From Paenibacillaceae bacterium GAS479 (GTDB lineage Bacteria > Bacillota > Bacilli > Paenibacillales > Paenibacillaceae), in the NCBI GenBank assembly GCA_900105225.1, contig LT629764.1:5104501-5168500 (forward strand): a stretch of DNA of 64,000 bases, given 5' to 3'. The position numbers and the translations under genes were made by a program. Shown one piece after another: positions 52,242-61,978 of the stretch. The notes beneath the pieces were generated by a model. The model ran no database searches. It saw only the letters and a list, made by a program, of their open reading frames with translations, and had not been told where the DNA came from. The stretch's first letter is position 1; each line of letters starts with the position of its first letter.

Positions 52242-53348
52242 ATGGCACTTAAAATCGGAATTGTAGGATTAAACGGAATTGGCAATAATCATGCTGCATG
52301 TTACCAAGAGGACGAACTGGCTGATCTTGTCGCCGTTTGCGACGTAGTGAAGGAGCGTGCGGATGCAGCTGCTCAACGCTATGGCGTAAAGGCTTACTAT
52401 AGCCTGAAAGATATGATTGAGGGCGAGCCCGATTTGCAAATCGTAGACATTGCCACTGGAGGAATCGAAAACGGTAGCTGGCATTATGAACCTGCTATGG
52501 AAGCGATCGGCTATGGAAAACACGTCCTCGTGGAAAAGCCACTTTGTCATGACATTCGCCACGGCAGAGAACTTGTCGCTTTAGCCGAAGAGAAAAAGGT
52601 TTATCTTGGTTGCAACTTGAATCACTATTTCACCCCACCTGCAGAAAAAGCGATGGAATACATGAACAACGGCGAAATCGGGGAACTCGTCTACTGCCTG
52701 CTCAAAATGGGGTTCAATGGCGGCGAGGCCAATTATGGGCTAGCCGGATCGCCTAAAGTGAAAGGGCATCCTTACTTCCATATGAAGGCGTTTCTGACTC
52801 ACCCGTTCAGCGTCATGCGCCATTTCTGCGGCGATATTACACACATCCAGACCTTCTCGGATACACCGGGCTTCCGCCGCAACGCAGGGGATGTGATGGT
52901 TTCAATCAACAGCATTCACGTCAAGTTCGCCAATGGCGGCGTCGGATATTTGCTCAGCCAACGTGGCGACGCCGTATACGGCTTGGGCGGCTGGTGGAGC
53001 GCTGAGGTTGCTGGCACAAAAGGCACTTTCACGATTGAGAACTGCGTGGAAAAGCTGTCGCTTTGGAGAGCGGAACAAGGCGTTCCGGCCATTAGCGAAC
53101 CGGTAAAAGCAGAAGTAACGGATTATGGTACAAAGGATTTCAATCGCACGTTCAATAACCGGCTTCATGCCTTCCTGGAGGATATCTCAAACGGCGTTCC
53201 TCGCGAGGAGCTTCGCGCAAACGGACGAGACGCTTTGGCTGTCCTTGAGTACACATTTGCCGTCATCGAGTCGTATGAACGGGGCGGGGAAGTCGTAAGA
53301 CCCCATTCGCTGCCGCCGCTGCTTGGTGATCCCCATTCTATGAAATAA
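52242..53348 (+). CDS. Gfo/Idh/MocA-family oxidoreductase
   Basis: A 368-residue NAD(P)-dependent dehydrogenase. GLNGIGNNH nucleotide loop, EKPLCHDI motif with the usual EKP, and a C-terminal half with LTHPFSVMRHFCGDI. I chose ATG 52242, where the domain starts; the frame is open from ATG 52167, and AAGGAGGTG lies at 52189-52197, so a longer N-terminus cannot be excluded. It stands before an AraC regulator and an importer cluster, and probably acts on a sugar or inositol-like compound. Confidence 0.82.
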   Translation: MALKIGIVGLNGIGNNHAACYQEDELADLVAVCDVVKERADAAAQRYGVKAYYSLKDMIEGEPDLQIVDIATGGIENGSWHYEPAMEAIGYGKHVLVEKPLCHDIRHGRELVALAEEKKVYLGCNLNHYFTPPAEKAMEYMNNGEIGELVYCLLKMGFNGGEANYGLAGSPKVKGHPYFHMKAFLTHPFSVMRHFCGDITHIQTFSDTPGFRRNAGDVMVSINSIHVKFANGGVGYLLSQRGDAVYGLGGWWSAEVAGTKGTFTIENCVEKLSLWRAEQGVPAISEPVKAEVTDYGTKDFNRTFNNRLHAFLEDISNGVPREELRANGRDALAVLEYTFAVIESYERGGEVVRPHSLPPLLGDPHSMK

Positions 53349-53380
53349 GTCAGACCTGCTGACAATCCAGAACCATCCAC

Positions 53381-53419
53381 CGAATGCAGATGAAGAGCCG
53401 AGCTCTTCGTCTGCATTCG
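53381..53419. other. Very strong 18-bp hairpin without T run
   Basis: CGAATGCAGATGAAGAGC (53381-53398) pairs with 53402-53419 over 18 bp with one wobble and a 3-base loop. No T tract follows on the plus strand. It could separate the oxidoreductase transcript from the AraC gene or act on RNA stability. Confidence 0.7.
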
Positions 53420-53480
53420 ATCGATGTCGTGCTTGAACGGCGTGGGGTCAATTCCTAGGGGAAAGGTGGAGCTATCAGTA

Positions 53481-54407
53481 ATGAATACCATGCACAGCAG
53501 CTTGTTCATGAATGAGCAGTTTCCCTTCTACATTTTGAAGTCGATCCATGGGTCGGTTGAAGAGCATGGCCATGATTTTATTGAGCTTGTATACGTCGTT
53601 CGAGGTAAAGGCCTCCATCGTTTCGACGGTTCCGAATATGAGATTGAGACCGGAGACGTTTTTATTATTAATCCGGGTGAGACTCACTCCTACAAAGTAG
53701 CGGATGGGGAACAGATTGAGATCATCAACTGTCTGTTCATGCCGTCCTTTATTTCCGACACGTTGCAGCAGGAGCTCGGCATATCCGGCTCTATGGATTA
53801 TTTCTACGTTCACCCTTTCTTGAACAGTGAAGTCAGGTTTAATCATCGCCTCAATTTGACCGGGCAGGATGCAGCGGCAGTGCTGTCGATTCTGGAAAGC
53901 ATGACACGTGAGAACACTAACCGAAGTCCCGGGTTTACGATCATAACAAAGCTGCAGCTGGTCGAGCTGCTCATGCTTCTTTCCCGCTTTTACACCATTA
54001 TGCAAAAGAACAGAACAACCGCCTCGCCCCGCCGCTTGGATCGGGAGATTATGGCCAGGCGGATTTACGGATATTTGGAGCGGAATTTTGACAAAAAAGT
54101 AACTTTGCAATCGCTATCAGATTTATTCAACGTCAGCATACGCCAATTGAATCGATATATGGGTCAGGAATTCGGCAAAAGCGTAATCGACGTCATGCAT
54201 GATATTCGAATCGCTCGCGCCAAATATTTGCTACTGGAGTCTGACGAAAAAGTCATCTCCATAGCGACTATGGTCGGCTACGAGGATCCATCTTTTTTCA
54301 GCCGCCTATTCTTCCGCCATGTCGGCTGCTCGCCGAGCCAATACCGAACCTGTCTGGAATACAAGATGTTGAAATCGAATGACGGAGAAACACGCCGTGC
54401 CGAGTAG
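53481..54407 (+). CDS. AraC-family transcriptional regulator
   Basis: A 308-residue regulator: N-terminal cupin sensor (HGHDFIELVYVVRGKG, IINPGETHSYK) and C-terminal AraC double HTH (VTLQSLSDLFNVSIRQLNRYM ... YEDPSFFSRLFFRHVGCSPSQYR). ATG 53481 follows AAAGGTGGAG; an earlier ATG at 53424 lacks a site. Placed between the oxidoreductase and the importer ATPase, it probably controls this sugar cluster. Confidence 0.88.
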   Translation: MNTMHSSLFMNEQFPFYILKSIHGSVEEHGHDFIELVYVVRGKGLHRFDGSEYEIETGDVFIINPGETHSYKVADGEQIEIINCLFMPSFISDTLQQELGISGSMDYFYVHPFLNSEVRFNHRLNLTGQDAAAVLSILESMTRENTNRSPGFTIITKLQLVELLMLLSRFYTIMQKNRTTASPRRLDREIMARRIYGYLERNFDKKVTLQSLSDLFNVSIRQLNRYMGQEFGKSVIDVMHDIRIARAKYLLLESDEKVISIATMVGYEDPSFFSRLFFRHVGCSPSQYRTCLEYKMLKSNDGETRRAE

Positions 54408-54480
54408 AACCTGCAATGAAAGTGCGGTTGCGGGCTCTTTAATAGCGGATGAGCTTACTAGGGAAGGGTAGGGAGCGGCA

Positions 54481-55599
54481 ATGGCCAAGGTTCTGTTAAA
54501 CAATGTAATCAAAAGATATAACAAAACGAGCCAGTTATCTGTCGACCACTTCAATCTGGAAATCGAGGACAAGGAATTCATGGTCCTAGTCGGGCCCTCT
54601 GGATGCGGCAAGTCCACGACGCTCCGAATGGTAGCGGGTCTGGAGCAAGTCAGCGGAGGCGAGATTTACATCGGAGATAGGCTCGTCAACGACGTTCCCC
54701 CGAAAAAAAGAGACATTGCCATGGTGTTCCAAAATTATGCTCTCTATCCCAATATGAGCATATTTGAAAACATGGCATTTGGGCTGCGGCTGCGCAAAAC
54801 GGAAAAACATGTGATTGAGTCATCCGTCAAATCCCAATCCAGAACGCTTGAAATCGAGCATCTGCTGGAGCGTAAGCCCAAACAGCTGTCAGGCGGCCAG
54901 CGGCAAAGGGTTGCGCTTGGCCGGGCAATTTTGCGCACGCCCCAAGTGTTTCTGATGGATGAGCCGCTGTCCAATCTGGACGCGAAGCTGAGGGTGCAGA
55001 TGCGGGAAATGATCATCGAGCTGCATCGCGAGCTGGCGACAACGATGATTTATGTGACGCATGATCAGACGGAAGCGATGACGATGGGGACACGAATCTG
55101 CGTTATGAAGGACGGACTGATCATGCAGGTGGATACGCCTGAGGTCGTATACAACCGCCCGGTCAATCGCTTTGTGGCCAGCTTTATCGGCTCTCCTGAA
55201 ATGAACTTTTTGCAAGGGACGATCATAGAGAAGGAAAGAAGTCTCTATTTCAGCACCAAGCGCTTTTATATGGAAATTCCTTATTCCATGCATGAGGCGC
55301 TTAGAGCTGGAGGTAACGTCGACCGAACCGTAACGATGGGAATTCGCCCCGAGAATGTTCTAATTGTGCGGGAGCTGGATGAACCTCCTACGGATGGAGC
55401 CCAGATTACGGGAATCGTTACCTTCTCGGAGCTGATGGGCGCAGACCGGTATATTCATCTGGATCTCGGCCATGAGCAAAAGCTCGTTATCCGGGCGCCG
55501 GCCTTTACGAAATATGCGGATGGAACAAGGCTGGAAGTGACGCTGAAGAGCGAATTCATCAACTTTTTCCACCGGGAAACCGGTAATGCGATCCGGTAG
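54481..55599 (+). CDS. Sugar ABC importer ATPase, MsmX/UgpC type
   Basis: A 372-residue ATPase with Walker A GPSGCGKST, Q-loop VFQNYALYPNM, signature LSGGQRQRVALGRA, Walker B FLMDEPLSNLDA and switch VTHDQTEAM. The segment VKSQSRTLEIEHLL has an unusual Lys-Ser-Gln-Ser before the helix. A TOBE-type domain with GIRPENV follows. It starts the downstream importer operon and could also energise the ATPase-less importers at 11.1-14.6 and 32.2-35.3 kb. Confidence 0.92.
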   Translation: MAKVLLNNVIKRYNKTSQLSVDHFNLEIEDKEFMVLVGPSGCGKSTTLRMVAGLEQVSGGEIYIGDRLVNDVPPKKRDIAMVFQNYALYPNMSIFENMAFGLRLRKTEKHVIESSVKSQSRTLEIEHLLERKPKQLSGGQRQRVALGRAILRTPQVFLMDEPLSNLDAKLRVQMREMIIELHRELATTMIYVTHDQTEAMTMGTRICVMKDGLIMQVDTPEVVYNRPVNRFVASFIGSPEMNFLQGTIIEKERSLYFSTKRFYMEIPYSMHEALRAGGNVDRTVTMGIRPENVLIVRELDEPPTDGAQITGIVTFSELMGADRYIHLDLGHEQKLVIRAPAFTKYADGTRLEVTLKSEFINFFHRETGNAIR

Positions 55600-55629
55600 C
55601 GCGCCAATACCTGTAAAGGAGGCCAAACG

Positions 55630-58578
55630 ATGAACAATCCGCCACGAAGGAGACGGCGAATCTGGGCGATTCCGGTTGTCGTTGCGCTCGCTGCCGGCAT
55701 ACTGATGCCTCCCTCCTATGCAAATGGAACTGTTACCAAAGGGACGCAGCCGAAGCCTGGAATGATCTCAATCCCAGCAACGGCTTCGACGGACCCAATT
55801 TATTCACAGGCGCTCATAAAGTGGTCCGAAGAAGGCATCAAGGACGCGAGCTCTCCAGATATCGCTTTGAGTGCCGCCAATTATGCCAAGGCTTCCGCAG
55901 GAGTGAAGCCGTCGCCGCTGGAAGGAAGCTCCGACTCGGTGCTGCTGAACGAAAAGCAGTGGGTTGAATATGAAATCGACGTTCCCCAAAGCGGCCTCTA
56001 CCAGCTAAGGCTTAGTTATTATTCGGTAGAAGACTCCAGCATCCCGAACCAAATCGCCATTACGGTGAACGGTAAATCTCCCTTTGTAGAGGCCCAGAGC
56101 ATCAAGCTGGACCGGCAGTGGAAGGACGAACATTATCCGCCACAGGCGGATAAAAAAGGCAACCAAATTCGTCCCGGTCAGCAAGCAGTGCAAGGTTGGC
56201 AGGATCGGGAGCTAATGGAATCCACCTATGCCAATAATGAACCGCTGCGCTGGAACTTAAGCCAAGGCAAACAGGTCATCCGCATCCAATCGATATACGA
56301 GCCGGTTGCGCTCGACCGGATCACGCTTCAGGCTCCGACGCTTATTCCGACCTATGAAGAAGCAAAAAATGAGCTCAAGCAAGAGGGCAGCGGAGATCCG
56401 AACTGGTATACAGCTCTTGAGGCGGAGCAGATGAGCGTAAAGTCGGAGCCTTCGGTGCAGATGCAGGCAAGCCGGGACGATCTGGCCTCGCCGGAATCAG
56501 ACGGCAAAATCGTGTTTAATACGATGGGCGGCTCAAACTGGGTTCGCGGAGGCCAAACGGCGACATGGTCCTTTGAAGTCCCCGAGGATGGCCTGTATAA
56601 GATCGATTTGAAATACATGCAAAACTTTAATAAAGGCTCCAACGCCTACCGGCAAATACGAATTGATGGCAAAATTCCTTACGAAGAGTTAAAAGCGTTT
56701 TCATTTCCTTACCGGCGAAACTGGTCGATGGCTTCGCTAGGACAGAGCAAAGAAGAGCCTTTCCTCTTTTCTTTAACCAAAGGTAAACATGATCTGTCGA
56801 TGACCGTTACGAACGCTCCTGTTACGCCGATCGTCGAGGCGATTCAGTATGTGTCCTCGGAAGTTCAAGACATCAACCGGCTCGTCCGGCTTCTGACCGG
56901 CGACAACGCGGATGTCAATAGGGACTGGAACATCACCGAACAGTTGCCTGACGCCAAACAACGGCTGGAAAAGATGAGAGATACGCTGAATGATGTTTTT
57001 ACTTACATGAAAGAGCTTTACGGTACGGAGGCCGGCGGAACGGCCACGATCCGGGACGCTGTTTCCAAGCTGCAGCGTCTGGCAGACCGGCCCAACGATC
57101 TGCCCACCAAGCTCAGTAATTTGACCTCGGTGCAAGAAACGCTATCCACTTATTCCTTGGAGCTGACCAAGCAGCCGCTCATGCTGGATCAAATCTATAT
57201 CTCAAAAGCGACAGCCAAGATTCCGGATGTGACGCCGTCGACCTGGAAAGTTATGACTAATACGGTAAAAACATTCTTTATGACGTTTTCCTCGGATTAT
57301 TTCGATTACGGCCGACAGGATGGAGATGCGGCGATTACCGTTTGGGTCAATCGCGGCCGGGATTACGTGTCGCTTATGCAGCAAATGGCTGACGAGCAGT
57401 TCACCCCTTCATCGGGCATTAAAGTAAATGTGAACATAATGCCGAACCCGCAGCTGCTGATTCTGAGCAATTCGGCGGGCCGGGAACCGGATGTCGCGCT
57501 GGGACTCGATCAGGGGATGCCGGCCGATCTGGCGATTCGCAACTCGCTGCTTGACTTGAGCCAGTTCAAAGATTACGACAGCGTCGCCAAGCAGTTCTTG
57601 CCGGGTTCGCTTGTTCCTTTCCACTATGATCGGGGCGATTATGCGCTTCCAGAAACGATCATGTTCAATGTGATGTTTTATCGGAAAGACATTTTAGAGG
57701 AGCTCAAGCTCAAAGTGCCGCAAACATGGGAAGACATCTATGTCATGCTCCCTACGCTGCAACAGCGGGGCTACGATTTTTACATCCCTTCAACGAATTA
57801 TGTACCCTTTTTCTACCAAAACAACGCATCCTTTTATACCCCGGACGGGCTCAAATCCGGCCTGGATTCTCCTCAGTCGTTCGAAGCGTTTAAAAAGTGG
57901 ACCGACTTCTTCAATATTTACGGACTGCCGCAGGAAGTTCCGAATTTTTACATGCACTTCCGCAACGGGAATATCCCAATTGGCATCTCCGATTTTAATC
58001 TGTATTTGCAGCTGCTAGTAGCCGCACCGGAAATTTCTGGGCAGTGGGCGGTTGCGCCGCTTCCCGGCACCCGCAATGAAAAAGGCGATATCGAGCGCTG
58101 GGGCGGCGGAGCAATTCAAGCTGGATCCATATTTAAATCCTCGGAGAATCCCGAACAATCTTGGGAGTTCCTGAAATGGTGGACTTCAACGGAGACGCAA
58201 ACGCGCTTCGGCAACGACATGGAGATGTTCAACGGCGTCGAGTTCCGCTGGAATACAGCTAATAAGGAAGCTTTCCAGCAAATTTCTTGGCCGAAGGAGC
58301 ATGCCGCCGAAATCAACAAACAGCTGGAGTGGTTCCAGGAAATACCGAACGTTCCCGGCGGATATTTCACCGGACGCGAGCTTGGCTTTGCCTGGAATCG
58401 AACCGTGCTCGACAATATGAATTTCCGCGAATCACTGGAGGGAGCCATCTTCGAAATCAACCGGGAGCTGCTGAGAAAACAGCAGGAGTTCGGATTTGTC
58501 GATAAAGACGGCAATGTAGTCCGTAAGCTGGACGTTCCTTCAGTCAAGCCGCAGGCCGGAGGTGAGAGCGAAAAATGA
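55630..58578 (+). CDS. Giant solute-binding protein with N-terminal carbohydrate-binding-like domains
   Basis: A 982-residue exported protein. Arg-rich signal peptide (MNNPPRRRRR then hydrophobic, ending SYANG) without a lipobox. Two similar beta-sandwich domains (about 70-225 and 265-410, each with a WVEYEIDVP or ATWSFEVP core) resemble carbohydrate-binding modules. A helical linker follows, then a family 1 solute-binding domain from about 560. The gene lies between ATPase and permeases, so it is the receptor of this importer; the CBM-like parts may hold it to the cell wall or a polysaccharide. Length is more than twice the usual. Confidence 0.85.
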   Translation: MNNPPRRRRRIWAIPVVVALAAGILMPPSYANGTVTKGTQPKPGMISIPATASTDPIYSQALIKWSEEGIKDASSPDIALSAANYAKASAGVKPSPLEGSSDSVLLNEKQWVEYEIDVPQSGLYQLRLSYYSVEDSSIPNQIAITVNGKSPFVEAQSIKLDRQWKDEHYPPQADKKGNQIRPGQQAVQGWQDRELMESTYANNEPLRWNLSQGKQVIRIQSIYEPVALDRITLQAPTLIPTYEEAKNELKQEGSGDPNWYTALEAEQMSVKSEPSVQMQASRDDLASPESDGKIVFNTMGGSNWVRGGQTATWSFEVPEDGLYKIDLKYMQNFNKGSNAYRQIRIDGKIPYEELKAFSFPYRRNWSMASLGQSKEEPFLFSLTKGKHDLSMTVTNAPVTPIVEAIQYVSSEVQDINRLVRLLTGDNADVNRDWNITEQLPDAKQRLEKMRDTLNDVFTYMKELYGTEAGGTATIRDAVSKLQRLADRPNDLPTKLSNLTSVQETLSTYSLELTKQPLMLDQIYISKATAKIPDVTPSTWKVMTNTVKTFFMTFSSDYFDYGRQDGDAAITVWVNRGRDYVSLMQQMADEQFTPSSGIKVNVNIMPNPQLLILSNSAGREPDVALGLDQGMPADLAIRNSLLDLSQFKDYDSVAKQFLPGSLVPFHYDRGDYALPETIMFNVMFYRKDILEELKLKVPQTWEDIYVMLPTLQQRGYDFYIPSTNYVPFFYQNNASFYTPDGLKSGLDSPQSFEAFKKWTDFFNIYGLPQEVPNFYMHFRNGNIPIGISDFNLYLQLLVAAPEISGQWAVAPLPGTRNEKGDIERWGGGAIQAGSIFKSSENPEQSWEFLKWWTSTETQTRFGNDMEMFNGVEFRWNTANKEAFQQISWPKEHAAEINKQLEWFQEIPNVPGGYFTGRELGFAWNRTVLDNMNFRESLEGAIFEINRELLRKQQEFGFVDKDGNVVRKLDVPSVKPQAGGESEK

Positions 58579-59543
58579 GCAAGGAACTAGTCACAACGGC
58601 GGGACCTCCGCGTTCAATCCGTCAGAAAAAGCTTGCCATCGCCTCGACCTTAACGTCCATGAGGAAAAATTGGCTTTCTTATGTATTCATTGCTCCTTTT
58701 TTAATTACATTCCTTTTATTTATCGTCATTCCGACTTTAGCGGCAATCATGTTGTCCTTGACTTATTTCAACGCAATCGAGCCGCCAAAGTTCGTTGGCT
58801 GGCTGAACTATCAGAACCTGCTCACCCAAGACATGGTTTTCTGGAAGTATGCGATCCCAAATACGTTCAAGTTTGCCATTATCGTCGGCCCGCTCGGTTA
58901 TATGGCGGCTTTTATGCTCGCCTGGTTCATTACCCAGCTTCCGGAGCGAATCCGGGTCGTCTATACGCTGGCTCTTTACTCGCCGTCGATGACCGCCGGC
59001 GTGGCGATGTCTGTCGTTTGGCTGATCTTTTTCAGTGGTGATCGGCTCGGCTACTTGAACAGCTTTCTGCTGGAGCTAGGCGTCATCAGCGAGCCGGTGC
59101 TTTGGACGCAGGACCCGAAATATCTGATGACAGTAATGATTCTCGTTACGCTGTGGAGCAGCATGGGCGTCGGTTTCCTTGCTCTGCTGGCGGGCTTGCA
59201 AAACGTCGATACGCAGCTATACGAGGCAGGACGCATCGACGGAATTCGCAACCGGCTGCAGGAAATCTGGTACATTACGATTCCGGCCATGAAACCGCAG
59301 ATGCTGTTCGGCGCAGTTATGGCCGTCGTTGGGACGCTCAAAGCCGGTTCTATCAGTACTCAACTGTCGGGCTCAAATCCGTCGCCGCAATATTCCGGCC
59401 ATCTGCTCATCAATCATATCGACGACTACGGCTTTATCCGGTACGAGATGGGCTATGCCTCAACGATATCCGTGTTGCTGCTAGTCATGACCTACATCGT
59501 GAGCCGGATCTGCTGGAAGCTGTTCGGTTCGAAGGAGGAATGA
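58575..59543 (+). CDS. Sugar ABC importer permease, MalF type
   Basis: A 322-residue CUT1 permease with six TM segments after a basic N-terminal tail. The EAA loop is seen around LYEAGRIDGIRNRLQEIWYITIPAMKP. It overlaps the binding protein gene by four bases. It works with the next gene as the channel for the substrate held by the giant binding protein. Confidence 0.9.
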   Translation: MSKELVTTAGPPRSIRQKKLAIASTLTSMRKNWLSYVFIAPFLITFLLFIVIPTLAAIMLSLTYFNAIEPPKFVGWLNYQNLLTQDMVFWKYAIPNTFKFAIIVGPLGYMAAFMLAWFITQLPERIRVVYTLALYSPSMTAGVAMSVVWLIFFSGDRLGYLNSFLLELGVISEPVLWTQDPKYLMTVMILVTLWSSMGVGFLALLAGLQNVDTQLYEAGRIDGIRNRLQEIWYITIPAMKPQMLFGAVMAVVGTLKAGSISTQLSGSNPSPQYSGHLLINHIDDYGFIRYEMGYASTISVLLLVMTYIVSRICWKLFGSKEE

Positions 59544-59547
59544 CTTC

Positions 59548-60435
59548 ATGCGGAATTGGGCGTACAACTTGAAAAAAGGGATTCGTTCGCTGCGCCGAAT
59601 AACGACGTTCCAATGGATTTTATTCGTCGCCATGACGCTGCTCGCCATCTTCATGCTGCTGCCGATTGTTTATTTGGTCAATCATGCGTTGAAACCGTTT
59701 AATGAGCTGTTTCTGTATCCGCCAACCTTTATTGCGAAACAGCCAACGCTGCAAAACTTCACCGACTTGATCGTCGTGACGCAGTCGTCCGCCGTGCCGG
59801 TGACAAGGTATTTGTTCAACAGTATTGTGATGAGCGTGCTCGTGTTTTTCACCTCTTGCCTAATAAGCGTCCTATGCGCTTATCCCCTTTCCAAGCATAA
59901 GTTCCCGGGCAGGAGCATTATCTTCTCCGGCATTATCATCTCGCTGATGTTTGCGCCGGAGATGGTCGGCATTCCGCGTTACTTCGTCATCAGCAATCTC
60001 GGCATTATCAATACGTACTGGGGACATGTGCTGCCGCTTGTGGCCATGCCGGTCGGCGTGTTTTTAATGAAACAGTTCATCGACCAAATTCCGGATGAGC
60101 TGCTGGAAGCCGCGAAGGTGGAAGGAGCGAAGGAGCTCCGAATTTTCGCGAAAATCGTCGTTCCCCTGTGCATGCCGGCCGTAGCAACTACTGCTATTCT
60201 TTCTTTCCAGACGGCATGGTCCTCCGATGAAACGTCCACGCTGTTCATGGAGGATGAAACGATGAAAACGCTCCCGTTTTTTGTCAACACGCTGACAAAC
60301 AATCTTTCCAACAACGTGGCCAATCAAGGTGCTGCTGCGGCAGTAGCGCTGCTGTTGTTTATTCCGAACTTTATCATTTTCCTCGCGATGCAAAAGAAAG
60401 TAATTACGACGATGATGCATTCCGGCATCAAATGA
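59548..60435 (+). CDS. Sugar ABC importer permease, MalG type
   Basis: A 295-residue CUT1 permease with six TM segments and EAA loop around LLEAAKVEGAKELRIFAKIVVPLCMP. It starts 4 bases after the MalF-type gene with GGAGG inside that gene. It lacks the usual GSVKG end and finishes with TTMMHSGIK, a mark of this subgroup. Together with its partner it forms the inner-membrane channel for this cluster. Confidence 0.9.
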   Translation: MRNWAYNLKKGIRSLRRITTFQWILFVAMTLLAIFMLLPIVYLVNHALKPFNELFLYPPTFIAKQPTLQNFTDLIVVTQSSAVPVTRYLFNSIVMSVLVFFTSCLISVLCAYPLSKHKFPGRSIIFSGIIISLMFAPEMVGIPRYFVISNLGIINTYWGHVLPLVAMPVGVFLMKQFIDQIPDELLEAAKVEGAKELRIFAKIVVPLCMPAVATTAILSFQTAWSSDETSTLFMEDETMKTLPFFVNTLTNNLSNNVANQGAAAAVALLLFIPNFIIFLAMQKKVITTMMHSGIK

Positions 60436-60478
60436 CCGGCATATCGACAACTTGCCAAAATGGAGAGGATGAGCAGGC

Positions 60479-61978
60479 ATGCCCAAATGGTTGCGCTTTG
60501 TAATCGCGGCGGTGCTTGTAACCGGACCCTGGCTTCAACCGCCGACCGCACAGGCGGAGCTTCCTTACCGAACGTTTTCCTACGACAGCGGCAACGGGCA
60601 GTTTTTTGTTCAGCCTGCCTACGTGCCTACCGGTTATATCGGCCTGAATATGGTTCCGCCGGATGTTAACGGTGGTCCCCCCAATTTGAACAATCCCAAC
60701 GATTTGTTCATCGACGGGCAGGATCATCTGTTCATAGCGGATTCCAAAAACAACCGGGTTGTGCAACTGGACTCAAACGGAAGCTACGTCGCCGCGTTCG
60801 GGACGCAAAAAGGCCAAGGCCAGTTGAAAGACCCGAATGGAGTTTACGTCGACGAGAAGCATGTTTATGTTGCCGATACCGGCAACAAACGCATTGCCGT
60901 TTACGACCGGTCTGGAGCGTTCGTGAAAGAATACAAACGCCCGGACACAACGCTGCTTCCCAGCGACTATGAGTTCGAACCGGTGAAGCTGACCGTGGAT
61001 AAACGCGGCTTTCTGTACGTCGCAACCAAAAACGGCTATCAGGGCTTAACGGTTATGGACCCGGAAGAGGGGGGCTTTCAAGGCTTTTTCGGTGCGAACA
61101 GTGTCCCGTTTAATATGTTGGATTATTTGAAGCGCCAAGTGTATACCGAAGAACAGCTCAAAAAAGAAATAACAAAACAGCCCGGCTCTGTCAGCAACGT
61201 CATGATCGATAAAGACGGTCTGATCTATACAACCAGCATATCCGTGGACACGGGTCAGCTAAAAAAATTCAACTTTGCCGGCAAGGATCTGCTTGGTAAT
61301 CGGTTGTTCGGCGCCCAGGCTGTCTTCGCGAATGAAGAGCGGCTGTTCCAGGATATCACGGTCGACGGCAACGGGAATATGTCCGCCATCGACGCTGGAA
61401 GCGGCCGTGTGTATCAATACGATCCGCAGGGCGGCATGCTGTTCTCGTTTGGCGGAAAGAACGAAGGGTTCAACAAGCTTGGCCTGTTCAACTATCCATC
61501 CAGCATTGCCGTAGATTCCAAAGGGAATTTGTACATTTCCGACCGGATGTCTAATCTGATTCAAATTTTTCGCCAGACGGAATTTGCTCAACTGGTGCAT
61601 AAGGCCAACGAGCTGTTCATGTTAGGACGTTACGAAGATAGCGAGCGCTACTGGCAAGAAGTGCTGCATCTGAACAGCAAATATTACAAGGCGCATCTCG
61701 GCTTGGCAAAGTCCTTTTACCGTAAGGGTGAATGGCAGAATGCGATGCGGGAATTCCGGCTAGCCCGGGACGTTAAAGGGTATTCGGATTCCTTCTGGCA
61801 GCTTCGTGTCATCTGGCTACAAAACAACTTCGGTACGGTAGTAACCTCTGGTCTTGTGCTTCTTATCCTTTATGCGGCGGCGGTCAAGCTCTGGAAAAAG
61901 ATGAAGTGGAGGAACGGCGATGGCAGACCTGGTGCTAAATCTCAAACAAGCCATTCGAATACTTCGGCATCCGGTTGA
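60479..61978 (+). CDS. Exported NHL-repeat and TPR protein
   Basis: A 499-residue protein with signal peptide (MPKWLRFVIAAVLVTG, ending AQAE). About residues 60-370 hold NHL-type beta-propeller repeats (NDLFIDGQDHLFIADSKNNRVVQ, GVYVDEKHVYVADTGNKRI, SSIAVDSKGNLYISDRMSNLIQIF). TPR units follow (ANELFMLGRYEDSERYWQEVL), then a TM segment near residue 460 and a basic tail. So it is anchored by its C-terminus with the propeller outside. Its last 59 bases overlap the YIP1 gene. Role unknown; perhaps a scaffold of the importer. Confidence 0.82.
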   Translation: MPKWLRFVIAAVLVTGPWLQPPTAQAELPYRTFSYDSGNGQFFVQPAYVPTGYIGLNMVPPDVNGGPPNLNNPNDLFIDGQDHLFIADSKNNRVVQLDSNGSYVAAFGTQKGQGQLKDPNGVYVDEKHVYVADTGNKRIAVYDRSGAFVKEYKRPDTTLLPSDYEFEPVKLTVDKRGFLYVATKNGYQGLTVMDPEEGGFQGFFGANSVPFNMLDYLKRQVYTEEQLKKEITKQPGSVSNVMIDKDGLIYTTSISVDTGQLKKFNFAGKDLLGNRLFGAQAVFANEERLFQDITVDGNGNMSAIDAGSGRVYQYDPQGGMLFSFGGKNEGFNKLGLFNYPSSIAVDSKGNLYISDRMSNLIQIFRQTEFAQLVHKANELFMLGRYEDSERYWQEVLHLNSKYYKAHLGLAKSFYRKGEWQNAMREFRLARDVKGYSDSFWQLRVIWLQNNFGTVVTSGLVLLILYAAAVKLWKKMKWRNGDGRPGAKSQTSHSNTSASG

